From an uncultured Clostridium sp. (lineage in GTDB: Bacteria > Bacillota > Clostridia > Lachnospirales > Lachnospiraceae), in contig UQBG01000027.1 of the NCBI GenBank assembly GCA_900539185.1, positions 1-24,229 of the forward strand: 24,229 nt of DNA, in the 5' to 3' direction. How positions within the stretch are numbered: the first letter of the stretch is position 1; each line of letters opens with the position of its first letter. The translations under genes and the position numbers were made by a program. Shown here in pieces: positions 5,952-12,907 of the stretch. Below the pieces are notes generated by a model. That model saw only the letters and a program-made list of their open reading frames with translations. It had not been told where the DNA came from and searched no databases.

Positions 5952-6412
5952 GTAGTAATCTCCTTTGTCTCTAAAGCAGGAACGCCACAAAAAAAATCCC
6001 TATGGTAATTATATTTCCGAACAATATAACATGATACCACCTTATAATTTCCTTTTTTTTCATAATCAAGTCTGTCTATACAGACATTTTCCTTTGGATT
6101 TTCCCTGTTATAGTTAATTGTAACACAATCACCTATCCGAAAGACTTCCGAATCCTGAATATAAAACATACCCGAATAAGCTTCTCCATTATCTGCCAGA
6201 AAAGTATAAACAGCATAATCTATCTTAACATCTATTCCTGTCGATCCGATTTCACTTACCGTTCCCATGACCTGCAGAGTACCGGTAGTCTTACTCAACT
6301 TATCTGCTTTCTTTAGTATTGCTTTCGGATATGCAACTTCACGCAAACAGACTCCATTTACCATCGCTAAAATAAATATACACATTATAGAGAATATGAT
6401 TGCTGCATTCAA
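5948..6412 (-). CDS. DUF3592-like membrane-anchored protein
   Basis: 154 residues: one N-terminal membrane helix (about 3-22), then a small beta-rich domain that includes GTVSEIGSTGIDVKIDYAVY and the stretch VTINYNRENPKENVC. This 'convert format, then V-x-Y-x-P-x-N-P' pattern is what I associate with DUF3592, a family often paired with other small membrane proteins. An in-frame stop directly precedes the ATG, fixing the start, though the best ribosome binding site (GGAAGG) is 12 bases away. Translation may depend on the overlapping upstream frame (6339-6533). Its TGA overlaps the next gene's ATG by four bases. No enzymatic residues are evident. Confidence 0.68.
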   Translation of the reverse strand: MNAAIIFSIMCIFILAMVNGVCLREVAYPKAILKKADKLSKTTGTLQVMGTVSEIGSTGIDVKIDYAVYTFLADNGEAYSGMFYIQDSEVFRIGDCVTINYNRENPKENVCIDRLDYEKKGNYKVVSCYIVRKYNYHRDFFCGVPALETKEITT

Positions 6413-6533
6413 CTTTTGTACCTTCCATTCCTATTTTCTGTAATTCTAATACAGAATGTAAAAAGCAACTATCATATTGATGTATACCACTCGTAAAGTC
6501 CTTGTAAAAGCTTTTGATACTGCATGTGTTCAT
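6339..6533 (-). CDS. Possible 64-residue leader ORF
   Basis: Starts at ATG 6533 with GAGG nine bases upstream and the recurring AATCGGAATTTA leader just before, and ends inside the DUF3592-like gene, overlapping it by 74 bases in another frame. The product is polar with four cysteines and no recognisable domain. It is either a coupling ORF whose translation opens the start of the next gene, or the decayed 5' end of an earlier gene that owned the promoter and leader. The good start signals argue for translation; nothing supports a protein function. Confidence 0.3.
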   Translation of the reverse strand: MNTCSIKSFYKDFTSGIHQYDSCFLHSVLELQKIGMEGTKVECSNHILYNVYIYFSDGKWSLFA

Positions 6534-6546
6534 GATGTCAAACCTC

Positions 6547-6560
6547 ATAAATTCCGATTG
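6547..6560 (-). promoter_or_regulatory. Recurring leader element before the 64-residue ORF
   Basis: Minus-strand CAATCGGAATTTA followed by T and GAGG, the fourth copy of the element. The upstream promoter at 6587-6616 places it in the transcribed leader. Confidence 0.45.
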
Positions 6561-6586
6561 AGATTTCACCTGTTTTATTAAGAAAT

Positions 6587-6616
6587 TTTATAATAACTGT
6601 TATATTTTATTATCAA
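6587..6616 (-). promoter_or_regulatory. Promoter of the DUF3592-like operon
   Basis: Minus-strand -35 TTGATA (6611-6616) and -10 TATAAA (6587-6592) with an 18-base spacer. Confidence 0.45.
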
Positions 6617-6617
6617 A

Positions 6618-6780
6618 TATCTCTCAAGCCTTTGAAAACACTAAGTTTATCGCAGGTGAGCTTTTCCTTATTGTTTCCCTTGTATTATATTGTTCCATGA
6701 GTGTTTACGAACTCTGATAAGGGCAAAAACATGTATATATCATAATCCTGTCATTCCTCTCAAAAAAACAGCGGGAGAAT
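6618..6780. other. AT-rich gap without recognisable content
   Basis: Only tiny unsupported reading frames are present and no structured RNA or repeat is seen. It separates the DUF3592-like operon from the end of the tetR-esterase operon. Confidence 0.5.
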
Positions 6781-6809
6781 AAAAGCTGGAATTTTCTTCT
6801 TCAAGCTTT
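6781..6809 (-). terminator. Probable terminator of the tetR-esterase operon
   Basis: Stem AAAGCTGGAA (6782-6791) with TTCAAGCTTT (6800-6809), one mismatch, and four U on the minus-strand side. It lies just beyond the stop of the 44-codon ORF, as expected for an operon end. Confidence 0.5.
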
Positions 6810-6814
6810 CTTTA

Positions 6815-6949
6815 CTATTTCACCATCACGTCCAATTCTTTATGAAGAAATGGTACGAAAGCCATTCTTTTGTCGATAAGCTTTCCGGCAATATCAACAC
6901 CTTTCCCCATTGTAAATGCTGCCACAACCACTCCTATTCCAAGTCCCAA
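6815..6949 (-). CDS. Possible 44-residue small protein downstream of the esterase
   Basis: An open frame in a different phase from the esterase begins eight bases after its stop. From TTG 6949 it reads a hydrophobic N-terminal half (GLGIGVVVAAFTMGKG) and a charged C-terminal half ending in RMAFVPFLHKELDVMVK and TAG, followed closely by a terminator. The sequence looks protein-like rather than random. The weakness is the start: AAGGA is only two bases from the TTG, and the alternative GTG at 6931 has no ribosome binding site. It could be a small membrane protein or the tail of a lost gene. Confidence 0.35.
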   Translation of the reverse strand: MGLGIGVVVAAFTMGKGVDIAGKLIDKRMAFVPFLHKELDVMVK

Positions 6950-6957
6950 TATCCTTA

Positions 6958-7863
6958 TTAATATTCTTTTACTGTCAGATATGCAACCAGCCTTTGATGT
7001 CCCGGTCTTGCTTCCTTTACAAACGGCATCACCGCATATGTATGATACATGCCCTCTGCAATCTCCAGCGTTACTTTTGCTCCATAGCTTCTTAACCGTT
7101 GTGCCGTTGATTGTGCTGCTGCCGAAAAGACTTCATCTCCACCATAGGAAAGATAAACATCCTTTACACCATCATAAATACCTTTTGAAGTATACAGTAA
7201 TTCTTCCGGAAGTTCTTTCCCACCTGCCATTCCTTTGAAAATATTGTCAAGCGCAGTGGTACTCATGATCAAATCGGTCCTGTTAAGTTCTTCTGCCCTT
7301 TTTCTTTCCCCTGCTGTCAAAGCGGATCCGGGAGAACTGAGTGCTATCTTCCCCGGCATCGGAATGCCTTCTCCACACTTATTGATCCATGACATCAGCC
7401 AAAGAACCATAGCTGCTCCGGATGAACCTCCTAAAAATGCGATGTTCTCTGCCGGATAATGCTCTAACGCCATTTTATAAGTTGCATATAACATATTCAG
7501 TGCATCGATCAGATCACGCTCCGGTGCAAGCGGAAAATACGGCAGCAGTATATTCCTTCCGGTTTCTTTTGCCAATGGTATCAGTTCTTTCGCCTGAGAT
7601 GGTTTGGGGTATTTCAACATTCCTCCACCGGCTACGTAAATGCACACATAATCGGTTTTCTTTTTATGTGAAATCTCCAATACCGGAGAGTCTTCTATCC
7701 TATGTGTTTGAAATGTTAATTCCGGATCCTTTAACGGAGGAATGGAGGGTTTTGCCTCTGCTGTATGAAACGTTTTCATAAGTTCATCATACGGCTTTGC
7801 CATTATTTTCTGCATTGGTATGATATGAAATATGGTTTTTATGATGGTATATTTTACTGACAT
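6958..7863 (-). CDS. Alpha/beta hydrolase (HSL-type esterase/lipase, Abhydrolase_3)
   Basis: A 301-residue cytoplasmic serine hydrolase related to hormone-sensitive-lipase-type carboxylesterases. The nucleophile is Ser147 in GGSSGA (usual family motif GDSAG), the acid is Asp243 in YGGDEVF and the base is His274 in MYHTYAV, so the triad is complete. The segment YFPLAPE at 109-115 corresponds to the family's YRLAPE. The usual oxyanion HGGG is AGGG here (residues 78-81), an uncommon variant that keeps the glycines. The ATG overlaps the tetR stop by one base (TAATG), so the pair is co-translated and the TetR protein very likely controls it. Substrate is unknown, probably a short-chain ester. Confidence 0.87.
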   Translation of the reverse strand: MSVKYTIIKTIFHIIPMQKIMAKPYDELMKTFHTAEAKPSIPPLKDPELTFQTHRIEDSPVLEISHKKKTDYVCIYVAGGGMLKYPKPSQAKELIPLAKETGRNILLPYFPLAPERDLIDALNMLYATYKMALEHYPAENIAFLGGSSGAAMVLWLMSWINKCGEGIPMPGKIALSSPGSALTAGERKRAEELNRTDLIMSTTALDNIFKGMAGGKELPEELLYTSKGIYDGVKDVYLSYGGDEVFSAAAQSTAQRLRSYGAKVTLEIAEGMYHTYAVMPFVKEARPGHQRLVAYLTVKEY

Positions 7864-8474
7864 TATTCCCGATCTCCTTCCTCATTTTCTTCCGGGATAT
7901 CTATCTGCAGCATAAGCCTTGTTATCTCCCGGATTTCCTGCTTCATGACTTCTGTATCCACCTCCGGCGTCTCTGCCAGCCCAAACATCGCAAATATGTA
8001 ACTGTATGCCCGTATATGCGGATCGCGGATATTCCATACACCTTCTTCATTTCCACGGATTAATATCTTCTCCAGCATTTCTGCTTCATTTCTGAATATC
8101 GGCAGCCGGAACACATCGAAATTCTGACGAAACTCTTCATTTCTTAATTTATCTCTATATATATGAATGACCTCGGTAAACTGCGCCTCGGTAACCATCA
8201 GCAGCTTTCTGATAAGTTCTGTTACAGGAACCCTTTTATCCTCGCAGTATTCTCCTAAAATTGTTCCGGCGTGATTTCCTCCGCCAAAAAGAATCTCATC
8301 ATAGAGTTCTTTTTTACTGTGAAAGTATCGTAATATCGTTCCCCGGACAACCCCGCATGCTTCCGCAATCTCATCAATTCCAACTCCGGCATATCCTTTC
8401 TCCAAAAACAGTGCGGATGCCTTTTCCAGTATTTGCTTTTTTCTCAATTCTGTATCATTGATTCTTTTCTGCAT
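7863..8474 (-). CDS. TetR/AcrR family transcriptional regulator
   Basis: 203 residues. The N-terminal DNA-binding domain is clear: RKKQILEKASALFLEKGYAG, then the helix-turn-helix GIDEIAEACGVVRGTILRYFHSKKELYDEIL (about residues 32-62). The remaining 140 residues form the ligand-binding and dimerisation domain, which is too variable to suggest a ligand. A near-consensus promoter upstream overlaps a palindrome (8494-8512) placed exactly where an autorepressor would bind. The gene is coupled to the esterase by a one-base overlap, so the likely role is substrate-responsive repression of its own operon. Confidence 0.92.
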   Translation of the reverse strand: MQKRINDTELRKKQILEKASALFLEKGYAGVGIDEIAEACGVVRGTILRYFHSKKELYDEILFGGGNHAGTILGEYCEDKRVPVTELIRKLLMVTEAQFTEVIHIYRDKLRNEEFRQNFDVFRLPIFRNEAEMLEKILIRGNEEGVWNIRDPHIRAYSYIFAMFGLAETPEVDTEVMKQEIREITRLMLQIDIPEENEEGDRE

Positions 8475-8493
8475 TAATAATCTTCGCCTTCCT

Positions 8494-8512
8494 TAATGAC
8501 TTTTTGTCATTA
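8494..8512 (-). promoter_or_regulatory. Putative TetR operator
   Basis: Perfect dyad TAATGAC-N5-GTCATTA overlapping the -10 box and start site of the tetR-esterase promoter. The size and position fit a TetR dimer site. Confidence 0.7.
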
Positions 8513-8537
8513 TAGCAGTTAGTTGTTCCTAAGTCAA
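8509..8537 (-). promoter_or_regulatory. Promoter of tetR-esterase operon
   Basis: Minus-strand -35 TTGACT (8532-8537), 17-base spacer, -10 TATAAT (8509-8514): a near-consensus sigma-A promoter squeezed between the end of the protease gene and tetR. Confidence 0.8.
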
Positions 8538-8544
8538 GTTTGAT

Positions 8545-10305
8545 TCACACAAATCCCGGTATACTTTCCGAAATACACAACGCCCCCCAGCCCGTCTGTG
8601 GATTCGGCGTTTCCCTGTATCCGGGCAGTTGTCTGGCACCGCGCAGTAGATATGCCTTCAGCTTTTCTCCATATAGAAACGGATCTTTTCCATCTATGAT
8701 CCCCCACTGCATTAACAGTGTCACGCCTCCGGTCACAAACGGCGTTGCCATAGAGGTTCCGCTTCTGGTATCATATCCCCCTCCCGGTGCGGCTGCTGTA
8801 ATCCCTACTCCCGGTGCAACCAGATCCGGCTTCTGCTCTGCGCCCCCGCCTCTGCCGGAAAAAGCAGCATAACTATCTGTCCGGGAATCATACGCTCCCA
8901 CTGTGATAGCACGTCTGGCAGTTGCCGGGATCGTCACGGTCAGATCCGGGCTCGGCTGTAGAAATCCGGTTCCGGTAATCTGCCCACCGGTCGCCGGAAG
9001 CCATAGCTGGTATTCTCCATTCCGGATCACCTCCGGATATAGCAGGATCGCCCAGTTACCGGGATCGATATAATCCCCCACGGGAATCAATGCAATATAG
9101 ATATCCTGCTGTGTACTATACGGGGTAGGTTCGCCATAATACAGTGCAACCTGTGTTCCGCCTGTACGGATCAACTGTCTGCGATTTTCTTCACCAAAAG
9201 GTCCTAATATCCGACCGGAAGGTGTACGGATCCCAACCCGTACTGCATCCGCATATTCCTTCCATAGCTGAATATTCAGTCCTGCTTCATAGCTTTGTAC
9301 CACAAATTCTATTTCTCGCTCCCAGGTCTGCCGCTCATAAAAGCTACGCACTCCGGGTGCCAGTGCCCCACCTGTATGCTGACCGGTATTCCCCTCATTT
9401 CCTGCACCTACGACGAGATTCATCCGCCCCAGATTCCCCACATCATCCATATACTGCTCCAGCAGGCTGGTACCCTCATGATTTCCATAGTTATTTCCGA
9501 AGCTGATATTGACTGCCAATGGGAGCTGACGTTCCAGACAATAGCGTACCGCCCAGTCAATCCCCTGAAGAAGCTGTGTGGTGCATGGAAACCCTCTACG
9601 CTCCTGGGCTGCCAGCTTTACGATCAGAAGTTCCGCATCCGGAGCAACTCCTACATATCGGCCATCGGAAGCCCGGCCATTCCCTGCCGCTATACCCGCT
9701 ACATGGGTTCCATGCCCGGACAGGTCAACCTCCGGAAGGATTTCCAGCTGTCTCTGTGGGGTCTGTGCCTGCAGGGCACGCTCAATATCTGACTGTTCAT
9801 ATATTGTTCCTATATTATAGGGTGCTGGTGGATTCCCCACCGCACTCTGATCCCATATCGCCAGTATCCGGCTGCTGCCGTCTGCATTTCGAAAGTCCGG
9901 GTGTGTATAGTCGATTCCGGAATCAATCACCGCGATAACCACACCCTTGCCTGTCAATAAAAAAGGAGGAATCCGAACCGTGGTAATACACGATGCCCGG
10001 ATTCCTTCCATTTCTTCTAACACTAAGGATTTGGGTTTTTCGATATATTCTATCTGTGAATATTCGGATAATCGGGCGATATACCGCTCCTGTATTCGAA
10101 TAATCGCATACTCATTTAATAACGGAGTCACCACTATGGGAAATTCCTCTGCTATAGCCGTCAGATCTCCGCTGTACTTCACGATCAGTTCCCATTCCTG
10201 CAAATAGGAATCATATCCTACATCCAGATCCAGACTTCTTGATCGTTCCTCCTGACTAAGTTCCAGAGATAATTGAAGCTCTGTATCGACCTTCCGGTTA
10301 TCCAT
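8545..10305 (-). CDS. S8 family subtilisin-like protease, Csp-like, no signal peptide
   Basis: 586 residues. The catalytic triad is intact: Asp128 in AVIDSGIDYTHPDF, His198 in SGHGTHVAG and Ser518 in GTSMATP, with the oxyanion Asn303 in GAGNEG. Between His and Ser there is an insertion of about 150 residues (roughly 310-460) rich in beta-strand, as in clostridial Csp germination proteases, whose jelly-roll domain sits at this place. The N-terminal 110 residues look like a propeptide-type domain (ELIVKYSG, then AIIRIQERYIARL). There is no signal peptide, so it acts inside the cell or spore or leaves by an unknown route. The ATG at 10305 has GAGG eight bases upstream; a GTG at 10314 overlaps that site and is unlikely. 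It lies 57 bases after htrA with no terminator, suggesting co-transcription. Confidence 0.88.
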   Translation of the reverse strand: MDNRKVDTELQLSLELSQEERSRSLDLDVGYDSYLQEWELIVKYSGDLTAIAEEFPIVVTPLLNEYAIIRIQERYIARLSEYSQIEYIEKPKSLVLEEMEGIRASCITTVRIPPFLLTGKGVVIAVIDSGIDYTHPDFRNADGSSRILAIWDQSAVGNPPAPYNIGTIYEQSDIERALQAQTPQRQLEILPEVDLSGHGTHVAGIAAGNGRASDGRYVGVAPDAELLIVKLAAQERRGFPCTTQLLQGIDWAVRYCLERQLPLAVNISFGNNYGNHEGTSLLEQYMDDVGNLGRMNLVVGAGNEGNTGQHTGGALAPGVRSFYERQTWEREIEFVVQSYEAGLNIQLWKEYADAVRVGIRTPSGRILGPFGEENRRQLIRTGGTQVALYYGEPTPYSTQQDIYIALIPVGDYIDPGNWAILLYPEVIRNGEYQLWLPATGGQITGTGFLQPSPDLTVTIPATARRAITVGAYDSRTDSYAAFSGRGGGAEQKPDLVAPGVGITAAAPGGGYDTRSGTSMATPFVTGGVTLLMQWGIIDGKDPFLYGEKLKAYLLRGARQLPGYRETPNPQTGWGALCISESIPGFV

Positions 10306-10362
10306 TTCCTGCACCTCATATACGTTCTGTCTGTATGAAAGTATATTCCCGCAGGCAAATGG

Positions 10363-11616
10363 CTATTCCTGATAACTGCCAAGCGTAATGGTAACCTCCT
10401 GTTCACTATAGGTGCCACGCTCATCCGAACGAGAGATGGTGACTGTCATCGTATCCCCCGGATTCTTCTTTGCCAATGCTGCTTTGATCTCATTCATAGA
10501 ACTGATCTGGCTGCCATCAAGGGCTGTGATAATATCACCGGACTGCAGACCTGCCTGTGCTGCCGGGCCCCCATCAACAACTGCCAGAAGGTAAACACCC
10601 TGTGGCATATTAAAGGAGGATGCATCATATGCACTCAGATCTCGTCCCTGAATACCCATGTAGGCGCTACCGGCTGTCGCAGTCTGCTGGGTTCCGTCTA
10701 TGATACTCTGGATGATTGGAACTGCATCCGAAATCGGGATTGCATATCCCATACCTTCTACATTATTATTGGAATTTGTTGCCTTGGCAGAATTAATACC
10801 AATCAACTGCCCACTCATATTGAACAATGCACCACCACTATTTCCTTCATTGATAGCAGCATCTGTCTGCAGCATATTAATGGATGTATTATTGATTGTA
10901 ACCGGCTTATCCAGTGCACTTACATATCCTACTGTTACAGACTGACCATAGCCCAGTGCATTTCCGATCGCTACCACCGGTTCTCCGACTCTCGTTGTGT
11001 CAGAATCCCCTAACTCTGCCAGCTTTACCGTATTTTTTGTATCCTCTGACAGATCCGACTTCTTCACTGCTACTACCGCCAGATCATTGCCTGCATCGGT
11101 ACCGACGATCGTAGCGGTTGCATCTGTGCCGTCCGAGAATCCTACCGTTAATGCCTCGGTCCCTTCTACTACATGATTGTTCGTTGCGATCAACAGTCTC
11201 TCGTCATCCTCACCCACGATGACACCCGAACCGCATCCGGTTACTTCCTTCTCAGCAGATCCACCATAGAAGTAGTAATACGGATTCTGATAAATCGTAG
11301 TGCTGGTAATCGATACGATAGACGGCATAACCTCTTCTGCAAGATCCGCCACATTATAGATCTGACTATCTTCATTCACAGATACATTTACGGACTGACT
11401 GCTGCCCAGTTGAACCTTCGTGGTCCCCGATGTACCGTCGGTACTATTCGTATCGCCCTTTTTCGTTGCTGTACTCTGACCACCAAAATGCTCTGCCACA
11501 CTTTCTGTTACATATTCCACACCGGACTTCACGCCCGTAAAGGATGCTCCTGCCAATACTCCGAATACTAATCCGCTGGCTGCGATGATTCCCAGTCTTT
11601 GAAAAAACTTCTTCAT
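10363..11616 (-). CDS. htrA: HtrA/DegP-like trypsin-type serine protease with PDZ domain
   Basis: 417 residues, membrane-anchored quality-control protease acting outside the cytoplasmic membrane. One N-terminal helix (about 8-29) is followed by a low-complexity Ser/Thr/Gly linker (45-80). The protease domain has His148 (TNNHVV), Asp178 (AGNDLAVV) and Ser260 (NEGNSGGAL), and a C-terminal PDZ domain spans about 315-412, with MGIQG leading into it and AGLQSGDIITALDG inside. One PDZ domain and a single anchor are the usual Gram-positive arrangement. ATG 11616 follows AAGGA by eight bases. The promoter region holds a long inverted repeat, suggesting stress-responsive control, as CssRS does for htrA in Bacillus subtilis. 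The symbol is by family, not orthology. Confidence 0.93.
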   Translation of the reverse strand: MKKFFQRLGIIAASGLVFGVLAGASFTGVKSGVEYVTESVAEHFGGQSTATKKGDTNSTDGTSGTTKVQLGSSQSVNVSVNEDSQIYNVADLAEEVMPSIVSITSTTIYQNPYYYFYGGSAEKEVTGCGSGVIVGEDDERLLIATNNHVVEGTEALTVGFSDGTDATATIVGTDAGNDLAVVAVKKSDLSEDTKNTVKLAELGDSDTTRVGEPVVAIGNALGYGQSVTVGYVSALDKPVTINNTSINMLQTDAAINEGNSGGALFNMSGQLIGINSAKATNSNNNVEGMGYAIPISDAVPIIQSIIDGTQQTATAGSAYMGIQGRDLSAYDASSFNMPQGVYLLAVVDGGPAAQAGLQSGDIITALDGSQISSMNEIKAALAKKNPGDTMTVTISRSDERGTYSEQEVTITLGSYQE

Positions 11617-11704
11617 AGTATCATTCCTTCTTTCCGTCTTATATTTCTTTTATTCTGGTTCCTTTCTGAACTGTGATTAGCATAAAAAATAAATGTGATG
11701 GAAT

Positions 11705-11745
11705 TGTGTTGAAATTATTATACATTTGTGATTTCTTTCAACACA
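11705..11745. promoter_or_regulatory. Inverted repeat bracketing the htrA promoter
   Basis: TGTGTTGAAA (11705-11714) and TTTCAACACA (11736-11745) are perfect ten-base inverted arms 21 bases apart, about three helical turns centre to centre. One arm covers the htrA -35 and the other its start region. It also lies just upstream of the -35 of the divergent plus-strand gene. Confidence 0.6.
11717..11745 (-). promoter_or_regulatory. htrA promoter
   Basis: Minus-strand -10 TATAAT (11717-11722) and weak -35 TGTGTT (11740-11745) with a 17-base spacer. The weak -35 and overlapping repeat suggest that an activator or repressor decides its output. The 5' UTR would be about 95 bases. Confidence 0.5.
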
Positions 11746-11751
11746 TTTGCA

Positions 11752-11780
11752 TTGTTTTTACCCGCGAAATCTGGTATGCT
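11752..11780 (+). promoter_or_regulatory. Promoter of the 91-residue gene and ABC transporter
   Basis: -35 TTGTTT (11752-11757), 17-base spacer, -10 TATGCT (11775-11780), giving a start about 25 bases before the ATG at 11810. Confidence 0.5.
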
Positions 11781-11809
11781 CTCTGTAACATAAGAAAAGA
11801 GGTCACACT

Positions 11810-12085
11810 ATGTTCCGAGTATGGGGAAGAATCATAAAAGAAAATCATCTGGTTCAGGATCATGTCGCCTGTATTGACGATCCCACAATGCGCCGCACAC
11901 AGAAGGTATATGCCGCTCTGGATGAATTATGCTATACCTTTGATCTCTCTAAACCGGTCTGGTTGAAATCAAATCAGGAGGATTTCATCCGTCATGCCAG
12001 AACCCGCTTTACCCGTGACAACTTCATTGATTCTATCGATTTTGATTATCTGGATTTCTATGTCATCGAAGAAGATCATGCATAA
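11810..12085 (+). CDS. Conserved hypothetical protein, 91 aa
   Basis: A small soluble protein opening with MFRVWGRIIKENHLVQDHV and ending in an acidic, aromatic stretch (FIDSIDFDYLDFYVIEEDHA). The ATG has AGAGG seven bases upstream. The middle WLKSNQEDFIRHARTRFTRDNF looks like a conserved block. I recall similar short proteins in Lachnospiraceae without known function. It precedes the ABC transporter genes by 51 bases with no terminator, so it is probably on the same message, but similar proteins are not to my knowledge transporter components. It is divergent from htrA. No domain assigned. Confidence 0.75.
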   Translation: MFRVWGRIIKENHLVQDHVACIDDPTMRRTQKVYAALDELCYTFDLSKPVWLKSNQEDFIRHARTRFTRDNFIDSIDFDYLDFYVIEEDHA

Positions 12086-12136
12086 AATAAGGTATAACCA
12101 TCTTTCTTAATAGCACTTGCTTGCGGAGGTATCCTT

Positions 12137-12907
12137 ATGCAACCCATGCTGGAATTATGCAATGTCGGTTACACCTATCACACCACCGCCGGAGAAACAG
12201 TTGCCTTAAAGGACATATCTTTCCATGTTGATTCAGGAGAATTTATATCCATTGTTGGCCCTAGCGGTTGTGGGAAATCCACACTCTTAAATATAATTGC
12301 CGGTCTGCTTCCCCTCACACAGGGAGAACTTCATATCAATGGCAAACCGAGGAATGACTATACGGAACCGATTGGTTATATGCTTCAGAAGGATCACCTT
12401 CTGGAGTGGAGAAGCATCTACCGAAACATTACCCTTGGTCTGGAAATACAAAAGAAGCAAACAGCGGAAGCCAGACAGCGGATCGATACCATGCTCAAGG
12501 ACTACGGCTTATATGAGTTCCGGGATTCCTATCCCCGCCATCTGTCCGGAGGTATGCGGCAGCGGGCAGCATTGATTCGAACACTGGCACTTTCTCCTTC
12601 TTTACTGCTGCTGGATGAACCCTTTAGTGCCTTGGACTATCAAACCCGGCTGAATGTCGCAGATGATATCGGAGGCATCATCAAACGGGAAGGAATCAGC
12701 ACCATTCTGGTCACACATGATCTGTCAGAGGCGATCAGTATGGGCGACCGGGTTTTGGTTCTATCCTCCCGTCCCGGCACGATTCAGGCAGAATATACCA
12801 TTCAGCTAAGTATTGATTCCCGTACTCCCCGTACCTCAAGAGATGCACCGGAATTTCGAAATTATTTTAATGCTATCTGGAAGGAGGTCGACGGAACCCA
12901 TGTCTGA
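12137..12907 (+). CDS. ABC transporter ATP-binding protein (SsuB/TauB-type)
   Basis: 256 residues, the cytoplasmic ATPase of an importer in the nitrate/sulfonate/taurine/thiamine-precursor group. All nucleotide-binding motifs are present: Walker A GPSGCGKST (41-49), Q-loop Gln84, signature LSGGMRQRAAL (136-146), Walker B LLLLDE with PFSALD (156-166) and the H-loop His194 in VTHDLSEA. The start ATG has GGAGG seven bases upstream. Its end overlaps the permease start by eight bases, so the two are coupled. No substrate-binding protein gene is adjacent, so the substrate (sulfonate, pyrimidine precursor, nitrate or other) cannot be decided from context; no TPP riboswitch is seen upstream. Confidence 0.92.
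   Translation: MQPMLELCNVGYTYHTTAGETVALKDISFHVDSGEFISIVGPSGCGKSTLLNIIAGLLPLTQGELHINGKPRNDYTEPIGYMLQKDHLLEWRSIYRNITLGLEIQKKQTAEARQRIDTMLKDYGLYEFRDSYPRHLSGGMRQRAALIRTLALSPSLLLLDEPFSALDYQTRLNVADDIGGIIKREGISTILVTHDLSEAISMGDRVLVLSSRPGTIQAEYTIQLSIDSRTPRTSRDAPEFRNYFNAIWKEVDGTHV

Noticed and set aside
7861..7880. ATCGGGAAT just before the esterase start, resembling the recurring leader element
   Set aside because: It lies within the last codons of tetR, the order relative to the Shine-Dalgarno sequence is reversed and only part of the motif matches.
9144..9938. Several long plus-strand frames within the subtilase gene
   Set aside because: They are antisense to a complete protease with an intact catalytic triad; the absence of stops reflects codon composition.
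12086..12136. Possible TPP riboswitch before the SsuBC-like transporter
   Set aside because: The gap is only 51 bases and shows none of the conserved thi-box bases.
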